From Lentisphaerota bacterium (GTDB taxonomy: Bacteria > Verrucomicrobiota > Lentisphaeria > Oligosphaerales > JABHEG01), in NCBI GenBank assembly GCA_018676675.1, contig JABHEG010000255.1, positions 1 to 64,000 of the forward strand: a stretch of DNA of 64,000 nt, written 5' to 3'. Shown piece by piece: positions 24,572-33,330 of this stretch; position 1 is the stretch's first letter, and each line of letters opens with the position of its first letter. The notes under the pieces are model-generated. The model worked only from the letters and a program-made list of their open reading frames with translations, made no database searches and was not told the DNA's origin. The position numbers were made by a program, and so were the translations under genes.

Positions 24572-25846
24572 ATGATTTTCTCCTGCAAAGCCTCCCGTCT
24601 CCAAGGCAATGTCGTCATTCCCGGTTCCAAGAGCCACACTATTCGGGCGTGCGCTATCGCCGCTATGGCCAAGGGACAGAGCACGATCATCCGGCCGTTG
24701 GTCTCGGCCGACACGCTGGCCGCGGCCGAAGCCGCAGCGGCGCTTGGGGCAGAAGTCGACATGCGCCCCGACCGATGGTGCATCACCGGTACCGAGGGAG
24801 TCCCCGCCCCAACGAGAAACACCATCGATGTGGGCAATTCGGGAACGACGTTACGGATCATCATGGGCCTGGCTTCCCATCTTGCATCCGGATCGCTCGT
24901 CCTGACCGGCGATGACCAGATCCAGCGACGCCCGGCCGGACAGCTGGCCAACGCACTAACTGAGCTGGGAGCCAGCGTTACAGCGCAACACGGCAACGGT
25001 TGCGCGCCGTTTGACGTCGCCGGAACACTGCGCGGAGGCCAGGTCACCATCGAGGCCCCAACCAGCCAGTTCGTGACCAGCCTGCTCCTCGCCTGCCCCC
25101 TCGCCTCCCGGGACACCATTCTCGATGTCCCACTGCTGAACGAGCGCCCATATGTTCAGATGACTCTCGACTGGTTGTCCTCCCAGGGCATCGAAGTCCC
25201 GCACGATGATATGGCCCGCTTCCACATCCCGGGAGGACAGGGCTTCCGCGCCTTCAACCGCCCAATCCCAGCCGACTTTTCGTCGGCGACCTTCTTTCTC
25301 GGAGCCGGAGCACTGCAGGAGAACAGCGTCACCTGCCTCGGGCTCGATCTCAATGACTCCCAGGCTGACAAGAAGGTCATTGACTACATCCGCGCCATGG
25401 GCGCCGATGTGACAATCGATGGAGATGCGGTGAGTGTCTCCGCGAACACACTTGAGGGGCTTGAAATCGACCTCAACGAAACCCCTGACGCGCTGCCTGT
25501 GATGGCCGTTCTGGGGTGCTTTGCCGAAGGAGAAACGCGCCTGGTCAACGTCGCTCATGCCCGGATCAAAGAGACGGACCGGATTGCCGTAATGTGCGCC
25601 GAACTGACCAAAATGGGCGCAGACATCGCGGAACGGGCAGATGGCCTGGTCGTACGCCACAGTAGCCTCCACGGTGCCCATGTTGAGGGGCATCATGACC
25701 ACCGGGTCGTCATGGCGCTCGCCCTGGCAGGTATGGCCTGCCCCGGTGAAACAGTCGTCACGACGGCCGAAGCCGCCGGAGTCACATTCCCGGAGTTTGG
25801 CGAGCTTATGGTCAGCTTGGGAGCCAAGCTCGGAGAATGCGATTAA
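24572..25846 (+). CDS. aroA: 3-phosphoshikimate 1-carboxyvinyltransferase (EPSP synthase)
   Basis: 424 aa, normal length. Transfers enolpyruvyl from PEP to shikimate-3-phosphate in aromatic amino-acid synthesis. Seen: VIPGSKSHTIRA, IDVGNSGTTLRIIMGL, DDQIQRRPAGQLANAL, TSQFVTSLLLACPLA, the catalytic Asp region TPDALPVMAVLGCFAEG, and AHARIKETDRIAVMCAELTKMGADI with the conserved ETDRI, plus DHRVVMALALAG. The G-N-S-G-T-T form of the PEP loop is closer to class II and archaeal-type enzymes than to E. coli. Last gene of the exbB strand unit; the partner genes of the pathway are not here. Confidence 0.95.
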   Translation: MIFSCKASRLQGNVVIPGSKSHTIRACAIAAMAKGQSTIIRPLVSADTLAAAEAAAALGAEVDMRPDRWCITGTEGVPAPTRNTIDVGNSGTTLRIIMGLASHLASGSLVLTGDDQIQRRPAGQLANALTELGASVTAQHGNGCAPFDVAGTLRGGQVTIEAPTSQFVTSLLLACPLASRDTILDVPLLNERPYVQMTLDWLSSQGIEVPHDDMARFHIPGGQGFRAFNRPIPADFSSATFFLGAGALQENSVTCLGLDLNDSQADKKVIDYIRAMGADVTIDGDAVSVSANTLEGLEIDLNETPDALPVMAVLGCFAEGETRLVNVAHARIKETDRIAVMCAELTKMGADIAERADGLVVRHSSLHGAHVEGHHDHRVVMALALAGMACPGETVVTTAEAAGVTFPEFGELMVSLGAKLGECD

Positions 25847-25897
25847 GCCCCCCCATCCGGCGCTGCGCAATGCCTCAGTTACGGGGGGAGAGCCCGA

Positions 25898-25986
25898 TCC
25901 TGATCCGCGTTCTTGATCCGGCTTTTGATTCGTTCTAGCGCTCCTTTGGGTGTGGATCAGGAGTTAAATCAAAAGCCGGATCAAGA
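25898..25986. repeat. Interleaved inverted repeats, 20-bp perfect arms
   Basis: A perfect 20-bp inverted repeat: 25911-25930 and 25967-25986, 36-nt loop. A second, 9-bp pair (TCCTGATCC at 25898-25906 and GGATCAGGA at 25954-25962) is interleaved with it in the order a-b-a'-b', so the RNA form could make a pseudoknot or two competing stems. No T-run follows. Confidence 0.85.
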
Positions 25987-26128
25987 GTGAGAGTCGCTTC
26001 GCCTCACGAGACTCCCCCCCCCGGCGCTGCATTCGTTCAGCTTGACAGGTCGCCTCATGGCAGGCATACTCATCCGCAATCAGGTCCGCCCAGAAAAATC
26101 GACCACCAAGAATGAGGAGGGCTCAGAC

Positions 26129-26188
26129 ATGCACAGAAACACGCAACAACTGAATCCGGTGCCGGCTCCTCATTCCCGCGCAGTCTAG
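26129..26188 (+). CDS. Possible 19-residue small ORF
   Basis: ATG at 26129 with GAGGAGG ending nine nt upstream, followed by 19 codons and TAG. No resemblance to a known peptide was recognised. The ribosome site is the strongest in the region; a leader peptide or chance are both possible. Confidence 0.25.
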   Translation: MHRNTQQLNPVPAPHSRAV

Positions 26189-26442
26189 CGTCAGCTGCTG
26201 CTCCCTCGCCGCACCACCCAGCGGCTCTTACACCGCCCCTCGATCCACGATGCTCCCTACTGCCGTCCCCCCGGGGTTGCGCTCAACCCGCCCGGCATGA
26301 CACAATAAGTGCGGGTCGTCGGTAACCAGTCGCGCCTGGCCTGGCTCTACTTCTCTATACGGACGCTTGGACGATCACCCGGCAGGCAGAAACCACCACG
26401 GGACCAGACACCGGTCCCCAAAATTGCAGGAGGACACAAACG

Positions 26443-26604
26443 ATGCATGCGACGGCAACAGAAACCGCAAGAACAGATGCTCGTCTGTCGACCCTCTCAG
26501 CTATCCCGGGTACTGACAGACGGAATGCTCACACAGGAGTAACCGTTGGATCAGATACAAGATTGGATCAGGAGCACGGAGGCCGGAAACGCTCCTCCGT
26601 TTGA
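26443..26604 (+). CDS. Possible small ORF overlapping the ECF sigma start
   Basis: 53 codons from ATG at 26443, preceded by AGGAGG at good spacing, ending at TGA 26602-26604, in a different frame from the sigma gene, whose TTG start lies inside it. The composition is polar (Thr, Ala, Arg, Asp) without a recognisable domain. It could couple translation of the weak TTG start, or be chance. Confidence 0.3.
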   Translation: MHATATETARTDARLSTLSAIPGTDRRNAHTGVTVGSDTRLDQEHGGRKRSSV

Positions 26605-27109
26605 TGACCTCGTGACAGCCATGCGCCGCCGGACCGTGGCCCTTGCCTATACCAGGCTTGGTGACTACCACCTCGCTCAGGACGCCGCCCAAATGGCATT
26701 CATAGCCGCCTTCCGGAACCTGACAAACCTGCGCGATACACGCGCATTCGGGGCTTGGCTCCGGCGCATCACCATCAGTCAGTGCAACCGCATTGCCAGA
26801 GCGAGAAAGAGGCATGAAGAACCTATAGACAAAGCGCTCGGACTGAGCTCAAGCGACCACGATCCACGCGTGACGTGCGAGCAGAGCGATTGCCTGAAAT
26901 GGCTGCGCGAGGAAGTGCAAAGGCTCCCTGCGCACCAGCAGGTCGTGGTCGAACTCTACTATGTAGTGGAGCAGTCCACCGCCCGGATCGCGGCCACGCT
27001 CGGATTACCGGTGACGACCGTGAAGAAACGTCTGCATGATGCCAGGCGAAATCTCAGGCGACGCATGCTGAAGAACGCGTCCACAGAAACAGCCCGGCGA
27101 ACGACGTGA
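26546..27109 (+). CDS. ECF-type RNA polymerase sigma factor
   Basis: 187 aa. Region 2 at about 20-90 (TRLGDYHLAQDAAQMAFIAAFRNLTNLRDTRAFGAWLRRITISQCNRIAR) and region 4 HTH at about 118-172 (LPAHQQVVVELYYVVEQSTARIAATLGLPVTTVKKRLHDARRNLRRRM), joined by a short linker: sigma-70 family, extracytoplasmic-function group. The start codon is TTG at 26546 with AGGAG upstream. No anti-sigma gene follows; the next gene is on the opposite strand. Region 4 is not extended, so it is not one of the long-tailed planctomycete ECFs. Target genes unknown. Confidence 0.92.
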   Translation: MDQIQDWIRSTEAGNAPPFDDLVTAMRRRTVALAYTRLGDYHLAQDAAQMAFIAAFRNLTNLRDTRAFGAWLRRITISQCNRIARARKRHEEPIDKALGLSSSDHDPRVTCEQSDCLKWLREEVQRLPAHQQVVVELYYVVEQSTARIAATLGLPVTTVKKRLHDARRNLRRRMLKNASTETARRTT

Positions 27110-27245
27110 TACGCACGTCGATTTGCGAAATCTGCAGCTAGACTCCCGTTCGGTCTGTCGTGCCGGGCTTCGACGACCAGGAAATGGGGGTCCAGGCACA
27201 GGAGGTTAGGAACAGTGAAGACACATAGGAGTGCTTTGCAAGGGT

Positions 27246-27292
27246 AGACTTCGGTCTGTCCGAGGGCGGCCTTCGGGTCGCCCTTCTCTTTT
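27246..27292 (+). terminator. Rho-independent terminator with tandem TTCG tetraloop hairpins
   Basis: First hairpin AGAC-TTCG-GTCT (27246-27257), then GGGCGGCC-TTCG-GGTCGCCC (27264-27283, one G-T pair), followed by TTCTCTTTT. The T-run is on the plus strand, so it should end transcripts from the ECF sigma gene. Confidence 0.75.
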
Positions 27293-27296
27293 CGCC

Positions 27297-30200
27297 TCAG
27301 TCCCTCTCTCCCCTCCCCCTGTCCCGGCCAGCCACGCGGGACTCAAAGCTACGCCAGTACTTCCGGTCAAGCACATAAGGATCGAGCGGGCCGGCCGCAA
27401 GGGGCTCAGGCAGAACTCCGTAACGCGTCAGTTGGTGCAAGTAGTAATCGTTGGGTCTGAACCCAGGCATATCGAAGCGCTTCTCCTCGCCAAGGCGCCC
27501 CGACGCTTCCCGGACAGCGGTCAGGATGGCCTGGTAATCCGGATCCTCAACTGACTCAAAGATACGCTTCCCTCCCAGTTCCAGCCCGCCCGCGGAACGC
27601 GCGAGGTGGACACGCAAGATCAAGGAAAACTCCGGCCGGGACAGGTTGCAGAGCGACTGAGGCGTCCGGCTCGAGCCGAACTTGTAGTACCCCGTTCGGG
27701 CACGTATGTCGCGCAAGTGCCGGAACGTATGCACCAACGGCAAGGCCGGGCCCTTGCGACCAAACTGAAAGTAGACATCACGGCCCCCAATTGCCGAGCC
27801 CTTCGGTTTGCGCCCGTGGCACGATGCGCAGCGCCGCTTCACTGCCTCTTCCGGGAAGACGACCGGACTCATTCCACTCCCCAGAGCCGCATAGGTCCCC
27901 GCGAACGGAGCTCCTGCATCGATCCACAGCCGTACGATGCGCTTCTCCTCGGCGTTGGTCTTGGCACCACGGTGGGATCCATCCATCAACGTCAAGATCC
28001 TGCTGGCTGAACTCCCAATAGTCCGAGGCGGATAGTTGCTCCGCGCTTCATTGCGCCCATCCGAGTAGAGCCCACGCTGAGTCAACTGCCAGTACGCCTG
28101 GCTGAATAGCGGCGTGCGGTCTCCGCACAGATCTACCTTCCCTTTATAGTCCTTCGGGTTGTGGCAGCGCACGCAGTGTCGATCAAGGATGGGCTGCATA
28201 TCACGCGGGAAATCGGGCACGTCCGGGGCCCCGGAGATGGGCGTAATCGCGTCCGGTTCCCGCTCGCCCGGTAAGGCCTTGGGACGGGCATGTCCCGGCG
28301 CGGTCACGCGCGACTCATGGCAGCCGACGCAACCAACCTGTTCACCCGGCTGGAGGGTGACGAAGCTCTGCATCCGCTTCACAGACAGCCCAGCCCGGTC
28401 CAAAGCGACAAAGAAGAGCGACTGCAGGGCCGGGGCCCGGAACAGTGCAGAGCCATCCGGGCGAACGGGAACCGTGCCGAGGATCCTGGCAAGCGTGAAG
28501 GTGCCGCCCGCACTGATCGGCCACATGCCGCCGGAGAAATTGACCGGTTTCGGCATCTGCTGAAGCACAAGCAGGTGGGTGATCTCACCCGCCTCCACGC
28601 CGCCCATGGTCCGCCCGGCCGTAACGTCGCTCAGGAAGAACGTGCCCGTGGCTTCCTGCAGCGTCACTCGCGGGGGAATCCTCGGCTCAGTGGGCCGCTG
28701 GACAAGAGGTCTTGGTTCGTGAAGCCAACATCCGGCATCGACCTTACCCAGCTCGTGCACAGTCGAGGTCCGCCCGCGATCGTCCATGACCAGCAGACGC
28801 CTGTCCGCCGCAACCAGGAAGCACGCATCGGAGAGGGCGAATGGGTCACGGAAGATGGCACCCCCTCTGCTGATCCTTCGGGCGCTGCCCCGGTGGTCAG
28901 GACCATGTCGAGGATCGATCAAGGTCACATGCCCGGCGTGTTCGGCGCGGCCGTGTCCGGGAGAGAAAGATGCCACGACACGACGCGTCCCGGGCACGGC
29001 TTTGGCGTCCAGCATCGCCAGCCCGGGATGCAGGTTGCCGTAGTAGACCATCTGCCCCGTCCCGTCCGGGTTGGCTGTCCAGAGATGATGGTACGTGCTC
29101 TGGTTGCGGTCCACGTACTCCCAACGCATGTAGAGCACTCGCCCATCGGGCAACATCCAGGGCGTGTTGTCGTGCTCAACGTTGCTGGAAATCATGCGAA
29201 TCTCCGTGCCAGCACGGTTGCAGCGGTACAGAGACGCGACCGGCGTGATCCAGCAGTTCACAAACCGATTGCAGCGGTCGCTGCAGAACATCAGCCCGCC
29301 GTCCGGCAGGAACGTTGGTTCGATATCGTTGTGGGGCCCGGTGGTAAGCTGACGCACCCCGGTGCCGTCCTTCTGAATCTCATAGAGATGGTAAAAGTCA
29401 CTTCCGGCTTTTCGCCAGGAAAAAACGATGGTGCGGCCATCGTAGTGAACGCATGGGTCACGGATAGCTCCCTCACGATCCTCGACCAAGGACCGCACTG
29501 TCCGCGCACGAAGGTCCAATGCGCGCAGAGCGCCGCCCTTCTTGTAGATCGGCCGGAGAGCCAGCTTCCCCCCCGAGGCGCGCTGGGGCGGGTATTCCCC
29601 TCGTGGCGCGCTGTAAAACCCGAAATTCGCATACCAGTGGTCTGTTCCGGGCATGCGAACAGCGAACACCACCTCTTCGACCTCGGCCAGGGGCTCAGCC
29701 AGCATCGAGGGCAGGATAGGCTTTGGGGGAGCTTTCCGGATGGGCGGCTCCCGTGCCAGAAGATTGCTTGGCTCAGGAGCAGGAAGCCCGGCCACGCACA
29801 CGAAGTCCACCGCCGCGTTGCTTCGCTCAGGCACATTCTGCAAGACCAATCCGTCGACGCTGCCGCCGGCGACGACACCGGCATCCGTGAGGTCAACAGC
29901 CACCGCAATGATCCTAAATGGCATAAATGCCGTGGTGCCGGCCGGTCGCAGCCCGTGCCGCGAAAGCTCAGCCAGAGACGTCGGTGGACTGACCGGGCGG
30001 AAGAGCCCTCCGGGAAGGACGGCCCGGGAAACATCCTCCGCCACAGTTAGGTCAAAACGCTCCACTCTCAACGGATGCCCCCCCGCCCTGGGCGGCAACG
30101 CATGCAGGAGGAATGGATCACCGGCAACCGGGCTGGACACATGAGTGTGGACCTCGAACAGAACGATGTCGGGGCCAGCTCGGTTGATCACGGGCCGAGA

Positions 30201-30647
30201 GAAGCGGACGCCCAGTCCGGGGAAACGCTCAGCCGTGTCAGCAGGTAGCGCTTTGCCATCCCCGGCGTCAGGATTGAGAATCCCCGAGTTGAGCACGTTA
30301 TCGAGCAGATCAGTCGCGGGACGCGGGCCAAGTGGATACCCCTCGGGAGTCATCGCCACCAACGAGGCTTTTGAGCTAAAATGCGTGACACGAACCGGAA
30401 TGAGCTTCCCGGCGTCATAGATGCGGAGGATCTTCCCAACCCGTACAGACACACTGGAAAGGACCATCCGTCCCTCGTCGTCGAGGTACGAATAGCTGAC
30501 CACTTTGGCGCGTGAACTGGATATGAGCGCAACAAGAATGGCCAGGGCGGTCCATCGTGGCCAACGCCCCGGCAAGACCGGACAAAGTCGAAGTCTGGAA
30601 CATTCTGAAAAGCGACGCTTACCTCTCACAGAGCCCTCCGTGAACAC
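27297..30647 (-). CDS. Hydrazine-synthase-alpha-like propeller protein with three CxxCH heme motifs
   Basis: 1116 aa. N-terminal signal or anchor (about 30-47), a long beta-rich half, a TolB/PD40-like propeller (about 385-650: IQKDGTGVRQLTTGPHNDIEPTFLPDGGLMFCSDR, LYRCNRAGTEIRMISSNVEHDNTPWMLPDGRVLYMRWEYVDRNQ, LWTANPDGTG) and c-type heme sites C773-C776-H777, C825-C828-H829 and C940-C943-H944. This order is that of the HZS-alpha-like family common in Planctomycetes and relatives; most such proteins have nothing to do with anammox. Expected in the periplasm. Its redox partner and substrate are unknown. GTG start at 30647; a second GTG six codons on has GGAGGG before it and may be the true start. 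It converges on the ECF sigma gene. Confidence 0.8.
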   Translation of the reverse strand: MFTEGSVRGKRRFSECSRLRLCPVLPGRWPRWTALAILVALISSSRAKVVSYSYLDDEGRMVLSSVSVRVGKILRIYDAGKLIPVRVTHFSSKASLVAMTPEGYPLGPRPATDLLDNVLNSGILNPDAGDGKALPADTAERFPGLGVRFSRPVINRAGPDIVLFEVHTHVSSPVAGDPFLLHALPPRAGGHPLRVERFDLTVAEDVSRAVLPGGLFRPVSPPTSLAELSRHGLRPAGTTAFMPFRIIAVAVDLTDAGVVAGGSVDGLVLQNVPERSNAAVDFVCVAGLPAPEPSNLLAREPPIRKAPPKPILPSMLAEPLAEVEEVVFAVRMPGTDHWYANFGFYSAPRGEYPPQRASGGKLALRPIYKKGGALRALDLRARTVRSLVEDREGAIRDPCVHYDGRTIVFSWRKAGSDFYHLYEIQKDGTGVRQLTTGPHNDIEPTFLPDGGLMFCSDRCNRFVNCWITPVASLYRCNRAGTEIRMISSNVEHDNTPWMLPDGRVLYMRWEYVDRNQSTYHHLWTANPDGTGQMVYYGNLHPGLAMLDAKAVPGTRRVVASFSPGHGRAEHAGHVTLIDPRHGPDHRGSARRISRGGAIFRDPFALSDACFLVAADRRLLVMDDRGRTSTVHELGKVDAGCWLHEPRPLVQRPTEPRIPPRVTLQEATGTFFLSDVTAGRTMGGVEAGEITHLLVLQQMPKPVNFSGGMWPISAGGTFTLARILGTVPVRPDGSALFRAPALQSLFFVALDRAGLSVKRMQSFVTLQPGEQVGCVGCHESRVTAPGHARPKALPGEREPDAITPISGAPDVPDFPRDMQPILDRHCVRCHNPKDYKGKVDLCGDRTPLFSQAYWQLTQRGLYSDGRNEARSNYPPRTIGSSASRILTLMDGSHRGAKTNAEEKRIVRLWIDAGAPFAGTYAALGSGMSPVVFPEEAVKRRCASCHGRKPKGSAIGGRDVYFQFGRKGPALPLVHTFRHLRDIRARTGYYKFGSSRTPQSLCNLSRPEFSLILRVHLARSAGGLELGGKRIFESVEDPDYQAILTAVREASGRLGEEKRFDMPGFRPNDYYLHQLTRYGVLPEPLAAGPLDPYVLDRKYWRSFESRVAGRDRGRGERD

Positions 30648-30848
30648 ACCTGCCCGTCACGACAGACGATAACCTAATCCCGAATGCCACTGATGTAAGA
30701 CCCGGCTGAGCCAACGCAATCGCTTGCATGTGGACACAGCTTGGCTACGTTGGCCGACAGTGGTGAATTCTGGAGGGTGTAAGCGGCACGTATGCTTACG
30801 CACTGAGTCAATAGCGAGGCCGTCAGCCGCAAGATCAGGTTGAAGCAG

Positions 30849-32327
30849 ATGAACTTTCTCTGTCCGCACTGCAAACTGAATCTCAAGTGTGACGACGACG
30901 TTGCAGGCCAAGTCCTGCGTTGCCCGAGTTGCAGCGGCAAACTGCGCGTCCCGACGCCTGACCCCAGCCAGGACACCCAGGCAGGCCAGGAAGATGGCGC
31001 AGGGAAGGGCTCCGCAGCCAAGCGTGGCAAGGGACAAGGGAAATCCGCCGACAAGGGCGGAAGCGGGAAGACAGGCTCCCAGAAAGCCAGTTGGCAGCCG
31101 ACCGATAGCTCCAACGTCTCGGTCGCCATCAGCTTCGGCTTCGGGGCGCTCTTCATGGTCGTCGTCTATCTCATGCTTCTTCCAGTCAAGAAAGCCTACT
31201 TCGGGCAACTGTTCTACGCCCGCGGCTGGGTCCCTTTCGTCCTCGTTCTCTTCCTGGGCTGGTCACTCGCCATCATTGGCCTCAAGCTCCGAATGCTGCG
31301 CAAACAGAAGCGCGCCATGCTTCTGGATGTGCTCCCTGACTCGATTGGAGAGGAGATCACCGTTCATAACGTGCCTGACTTCCTGGAACATGTGGCCAAG
31401 CTTCCCGATGCTCTTCAGGAGTGCCTCATCGTCAGGCGCATGCAGATCGGTCTGCAGCACTTCCTCGTCCGCCACAGCAATCCTGAAGTGGCAAACATGA
31501 TGATGTCCCAGTCCGAGATTGATGCAGGCACGATCAACTCGAGCTATGCCTTGCTCAAGGTCTTTCTCTGGGCCATCCCGATCCTCGGATTTATCGGTAC
31601 AGTCATCGGCATCTCGGGCGCCGTTGCGGGCTTCTCCTCTTCACTGCAGGGAGCGGCTGATATCGAAGTATTGAAGGCATCGCTCGGCAACGTTACATCG
31701 GGACTGGCCGTTGCCTTTGACACGACCTTGGTGGCCCTGGTGATGAGCCTCATCATCAGCTTCCCCTCCAACAGCATGCAGAAGGCGGAAGAGGACCTGC
31801 TGAGTTGGGTCGATGCCTACTGCAACGAGAACCTCCTGAAACGCCTGAATGACGGTGGAGGGATCGTGGGAGGGGCAAGTGGTGAGTCCGACTCCGCGAT
31901 CCAGTCCATTGCCCAGATTCTGACCCAGAGCCAACACGGCATTCTGTCGGAGTTTCGACAATTGCAGACGCACATGTCAGATGTGCAGGATGACCAGGCG
32001 GCGGTCATTCAGCGCATGGCCGAAGCCGTCGACGAACAACTGGGGGCAATGGAAACGCGTGCGACCGCCCATCAGGAAGCCCTGAATGAAACGATAGGCA
32101 AGGCCGTCAACCCCATACGCAAGACCATGAAGGAACTGCGTGAGAACGGGGAAGCAGTCAGTACTCAGACAAGCGAAGTCGTCGCGGAAAGCGCAGAGGC
32201 CATCCAATCCTACATGGCAGCCCTCACCGAGGGAATTGACGGGCTGAACAACGTCCTCGGTGAACTCGGCGAGAATCAGGTCGTCATTCAGCAAACACGG
32301 AAACGCGGCTGGTGGCCGTTCTCGTGA
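30849..32327 (+). CDS. MotA/TolQ/ExbB-like channel protein with N-terminal zinc ribbon
   Basis: 492 aa. Residues 5-28 form a zinc-ribbon (C5-x2-C8, C25-x2-C28), followed by a Gly/Lys/Ser linker (about 38-85). Four membrane helices are predicted near 92-113, 127-147, 236-262 and 283-308; the last two carry the MotA/ExbB pore pattern (VFLWAIPILGFIGTVIGISGAVAGF and SGLAVAFDTTLVALVMSLIIS). From 310 to the end is a long helical cytoplasmic tail (RQLQTHMSDVQDDQAAVIQRMAEAVDEQLGAMETRA..). The ATG at 30849 starts directly before the ribbon; a TTG three codons earlier is possible. It is followed by two single-TM coiled-coil genes on the same strand. I infer an ion-driven complex; its task is unknown. 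Confidence 0.85.
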   Translation: MNFLCPHCKLNLKCDDDVAGQVLRCPSCSGKLRVPTPDPSQDTQAGQEDGAGKGSAAKRGKGQGKSADKGGSGKTGSQKASWQPTDSSNVSVAISFGFGALFMVVVYLMLLPVKKAYFGQLFYARGWVPFVLVLFLGWSLAIIGLKLRMLRKQKRAMLLDVLPDSIGEEITVHNVPDFLEHVAKLPDALQECLIVRRMQIGLQHFLVRHSNPEVANMMMSQSEIDAGTINSSYALLKVFLWAIPILGFIGTVIGISGAVAGFSSSLQGAADIEVLKASLGNVTSGLAVAFDTTLVALVMSLIISFPSNSMQKAEEDLLSWVDAYCNENLLKRLNDGGGIVGGASGESDSAIQSIAQILTQSQHGILSEFRQLQTHMSDVQDDQAAVIQRMAEAVDEQLGAMETRATAHQEALNETIGKAVNPIRKTMKELRENGEAVSTQTSEVVAESAEAIQSYMAALTEGIDGLNNVLGELGENQVVIQQTRKRGWWPFS

Positions 32328-32423
32328 TTGTCCCCCAAGGCCCAGGACAGTCCCATCGTTCCTCCTGGGGTTGAGATTGGGGATGCGGGGTTCGAGATAC
32401 TGAAATCGACTCCCGTTTCCCCA

Positions 32424-32465
32424 ATAGCCAATCGCCAATCGCAAATCGAAAATCGCAAATAACCC
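32424..32465. repeat. Six tandem copies of a 7-nt repeat
   Basis: Units atagcca, atcgcca, atcgcaa, atcgaaa, atcgcaa, ataaccc run without gaps from 32424 to 32465, ending 15 nt before the next start codon. There is no ribosome site between the array and the ATG at 32481. Confidence 0.8.
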
Positions 32466-32480
32466 AATTCCCCTCTTCCC

Positions 32481-33290
32481 ATGGCCAAGCCACGCGGTGA
32501 CTCCGAAAACCCAGTATCGCTCTTCCCCTTCCTGAGCATCCTTGCGTGCGTCATCGGGACGCTGATCCTCATGATCAGCAGCGTTGCCGTCACCCAAATG
32601 GAGTCCGATCCGGAAGAGGGACTCGTTGAGCGCGCAGAAGAGTATGAGGAACTCCAGGAGGAACAGAAGAAGATTGACGACACCTTGAAAGAGATGCTGC
32701 CCAAAATCCAAGACCTGGAAGTGTACAAAGCAGCCCTGGCCAAGCTTGAGAAGATCCTGGAAGAACTGCGCAAGAAGCAGGCAGAACAGCTTAGCAAGAA
32801 CAAGAAGGCTGAAGAAGAGCTCAAGAAGCTTCGGGAAGCAGAGAAGAAGCTTCGGGAACTGATCGCCAAGCTGGAGAAGCAGAAGAAGGAGCTCGAGGCC
32901 GCTATCGCCAAGCTGGAGGAAGAACTGCAGAAGCGCAAGCTGGTGATCGATGCCCCCACCGTGTGCGTGATGCCTGCGAAGGGGAAACGTGGCCGCGGCT
33001 CAGCAGCCGGATCGGATCCGGTTTTTGTGGAGGCAGGCGCGAAGGGAATTGTCCTGGATCCGAGCGGCAAGCGGACGCTCGTGCCCACATCCAAACTGAG
33101 TACAGATCCTGCCTTCAGAGCAGCCGTTGATGCCATCGCCAAAGACGAAAAAAAGGTGATGCTCTTCCTCATCCGGGAGGATGGCTACTCCGCCTACCGA
33201 ACGGCCGAGCGTTTTGCTCGGACAAATAGTGCCCCCATCGGCAAACTCCCGATCATCGGCAAGGGGAAACTTGACTTGAGCCGCTTCTGA
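32481..33290 (+). CDS. Single-TM coiled-coil protein, ExbD/MotB-like partner 1
   Basis: 269 aa. Short cytoplasmic start, one membrane helix (about 13-35, SLFPFLSILACVIGTLILMISSVAV), a very charged coiled coil (about 45-150), and a C-terminal globular domain (about 155-269) beginning LVIDAPTVCVMPAKGKRGRG and including DPVFVEAGAKGIVLDPSG and KVMLFLIREDGYSAYRTAERFA. The P-F-L-S-x-L helix is what I know from planctomycete proteins encoded next to MotA/ExbB-like genes. No Asp is present in the helix, unlike ExbD. No ribosome site is visible before the ATG. It follows the zinc-ribbon channel gene by 153 nt. Confidence 0.75.
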   Translation: MAKPRGDSENPVSLFPFLSILACVIGTLILMISSVAVTQMESDPEEGLVERAEEYEELQEEQKKIDDTLKEMLPKIQDLEVYKAALAKLEKILEELRKKQAEQLSKNKKAEEELKKLREAEKKLRELIAKLEKQKKELEAAIAKLEEELQKRKLVIDAPTVCVMPAKGKRGRGSAAGSDPVFVEAGAKGIVLDPSGKRTLVPTSKLSTDPAFRAAVDAIAKDEKKVMLFLIREDGYSAYRTAERFARTNSAPIGKLPIIGKGKLDLSRF

Positions 33291-33330
33291 TCCGCGCTGG
33301 AAGCGAAGGTTACGAACGTGAGGAAACGGC

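Larger units (their letters stand above)
25847..26545. other. Long intergenic region between aroA and ECF sigma gene
   Basis: About 700 nt with no established gene. It contains a large interleaved inverted repeat (25898-25986), a 19-codon frame with a strong ribosome site (26129-26188), and the start of a frame that overlaps the sigma gene (26443-26604). GGTAACC at 26321 resembles an ECF-type -35 box, with no firm -10. Confidence 0.5.

Noticed and set aside
28290..30050. 586-codon plus-strand frame inside the propeller gene
   Set aside because: It is the antisense shadow of a gene with clear domains; composition is Arg/Pro/His-rich without a fold.
27297..30647. True hydrazine synthase and anammox metabolism
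   Set aside because: Only the alpha-like subunit is present; no beta/gamma subunit, hydrazine dehydrogenase or related genes. The family is broad in PVC bacteria.
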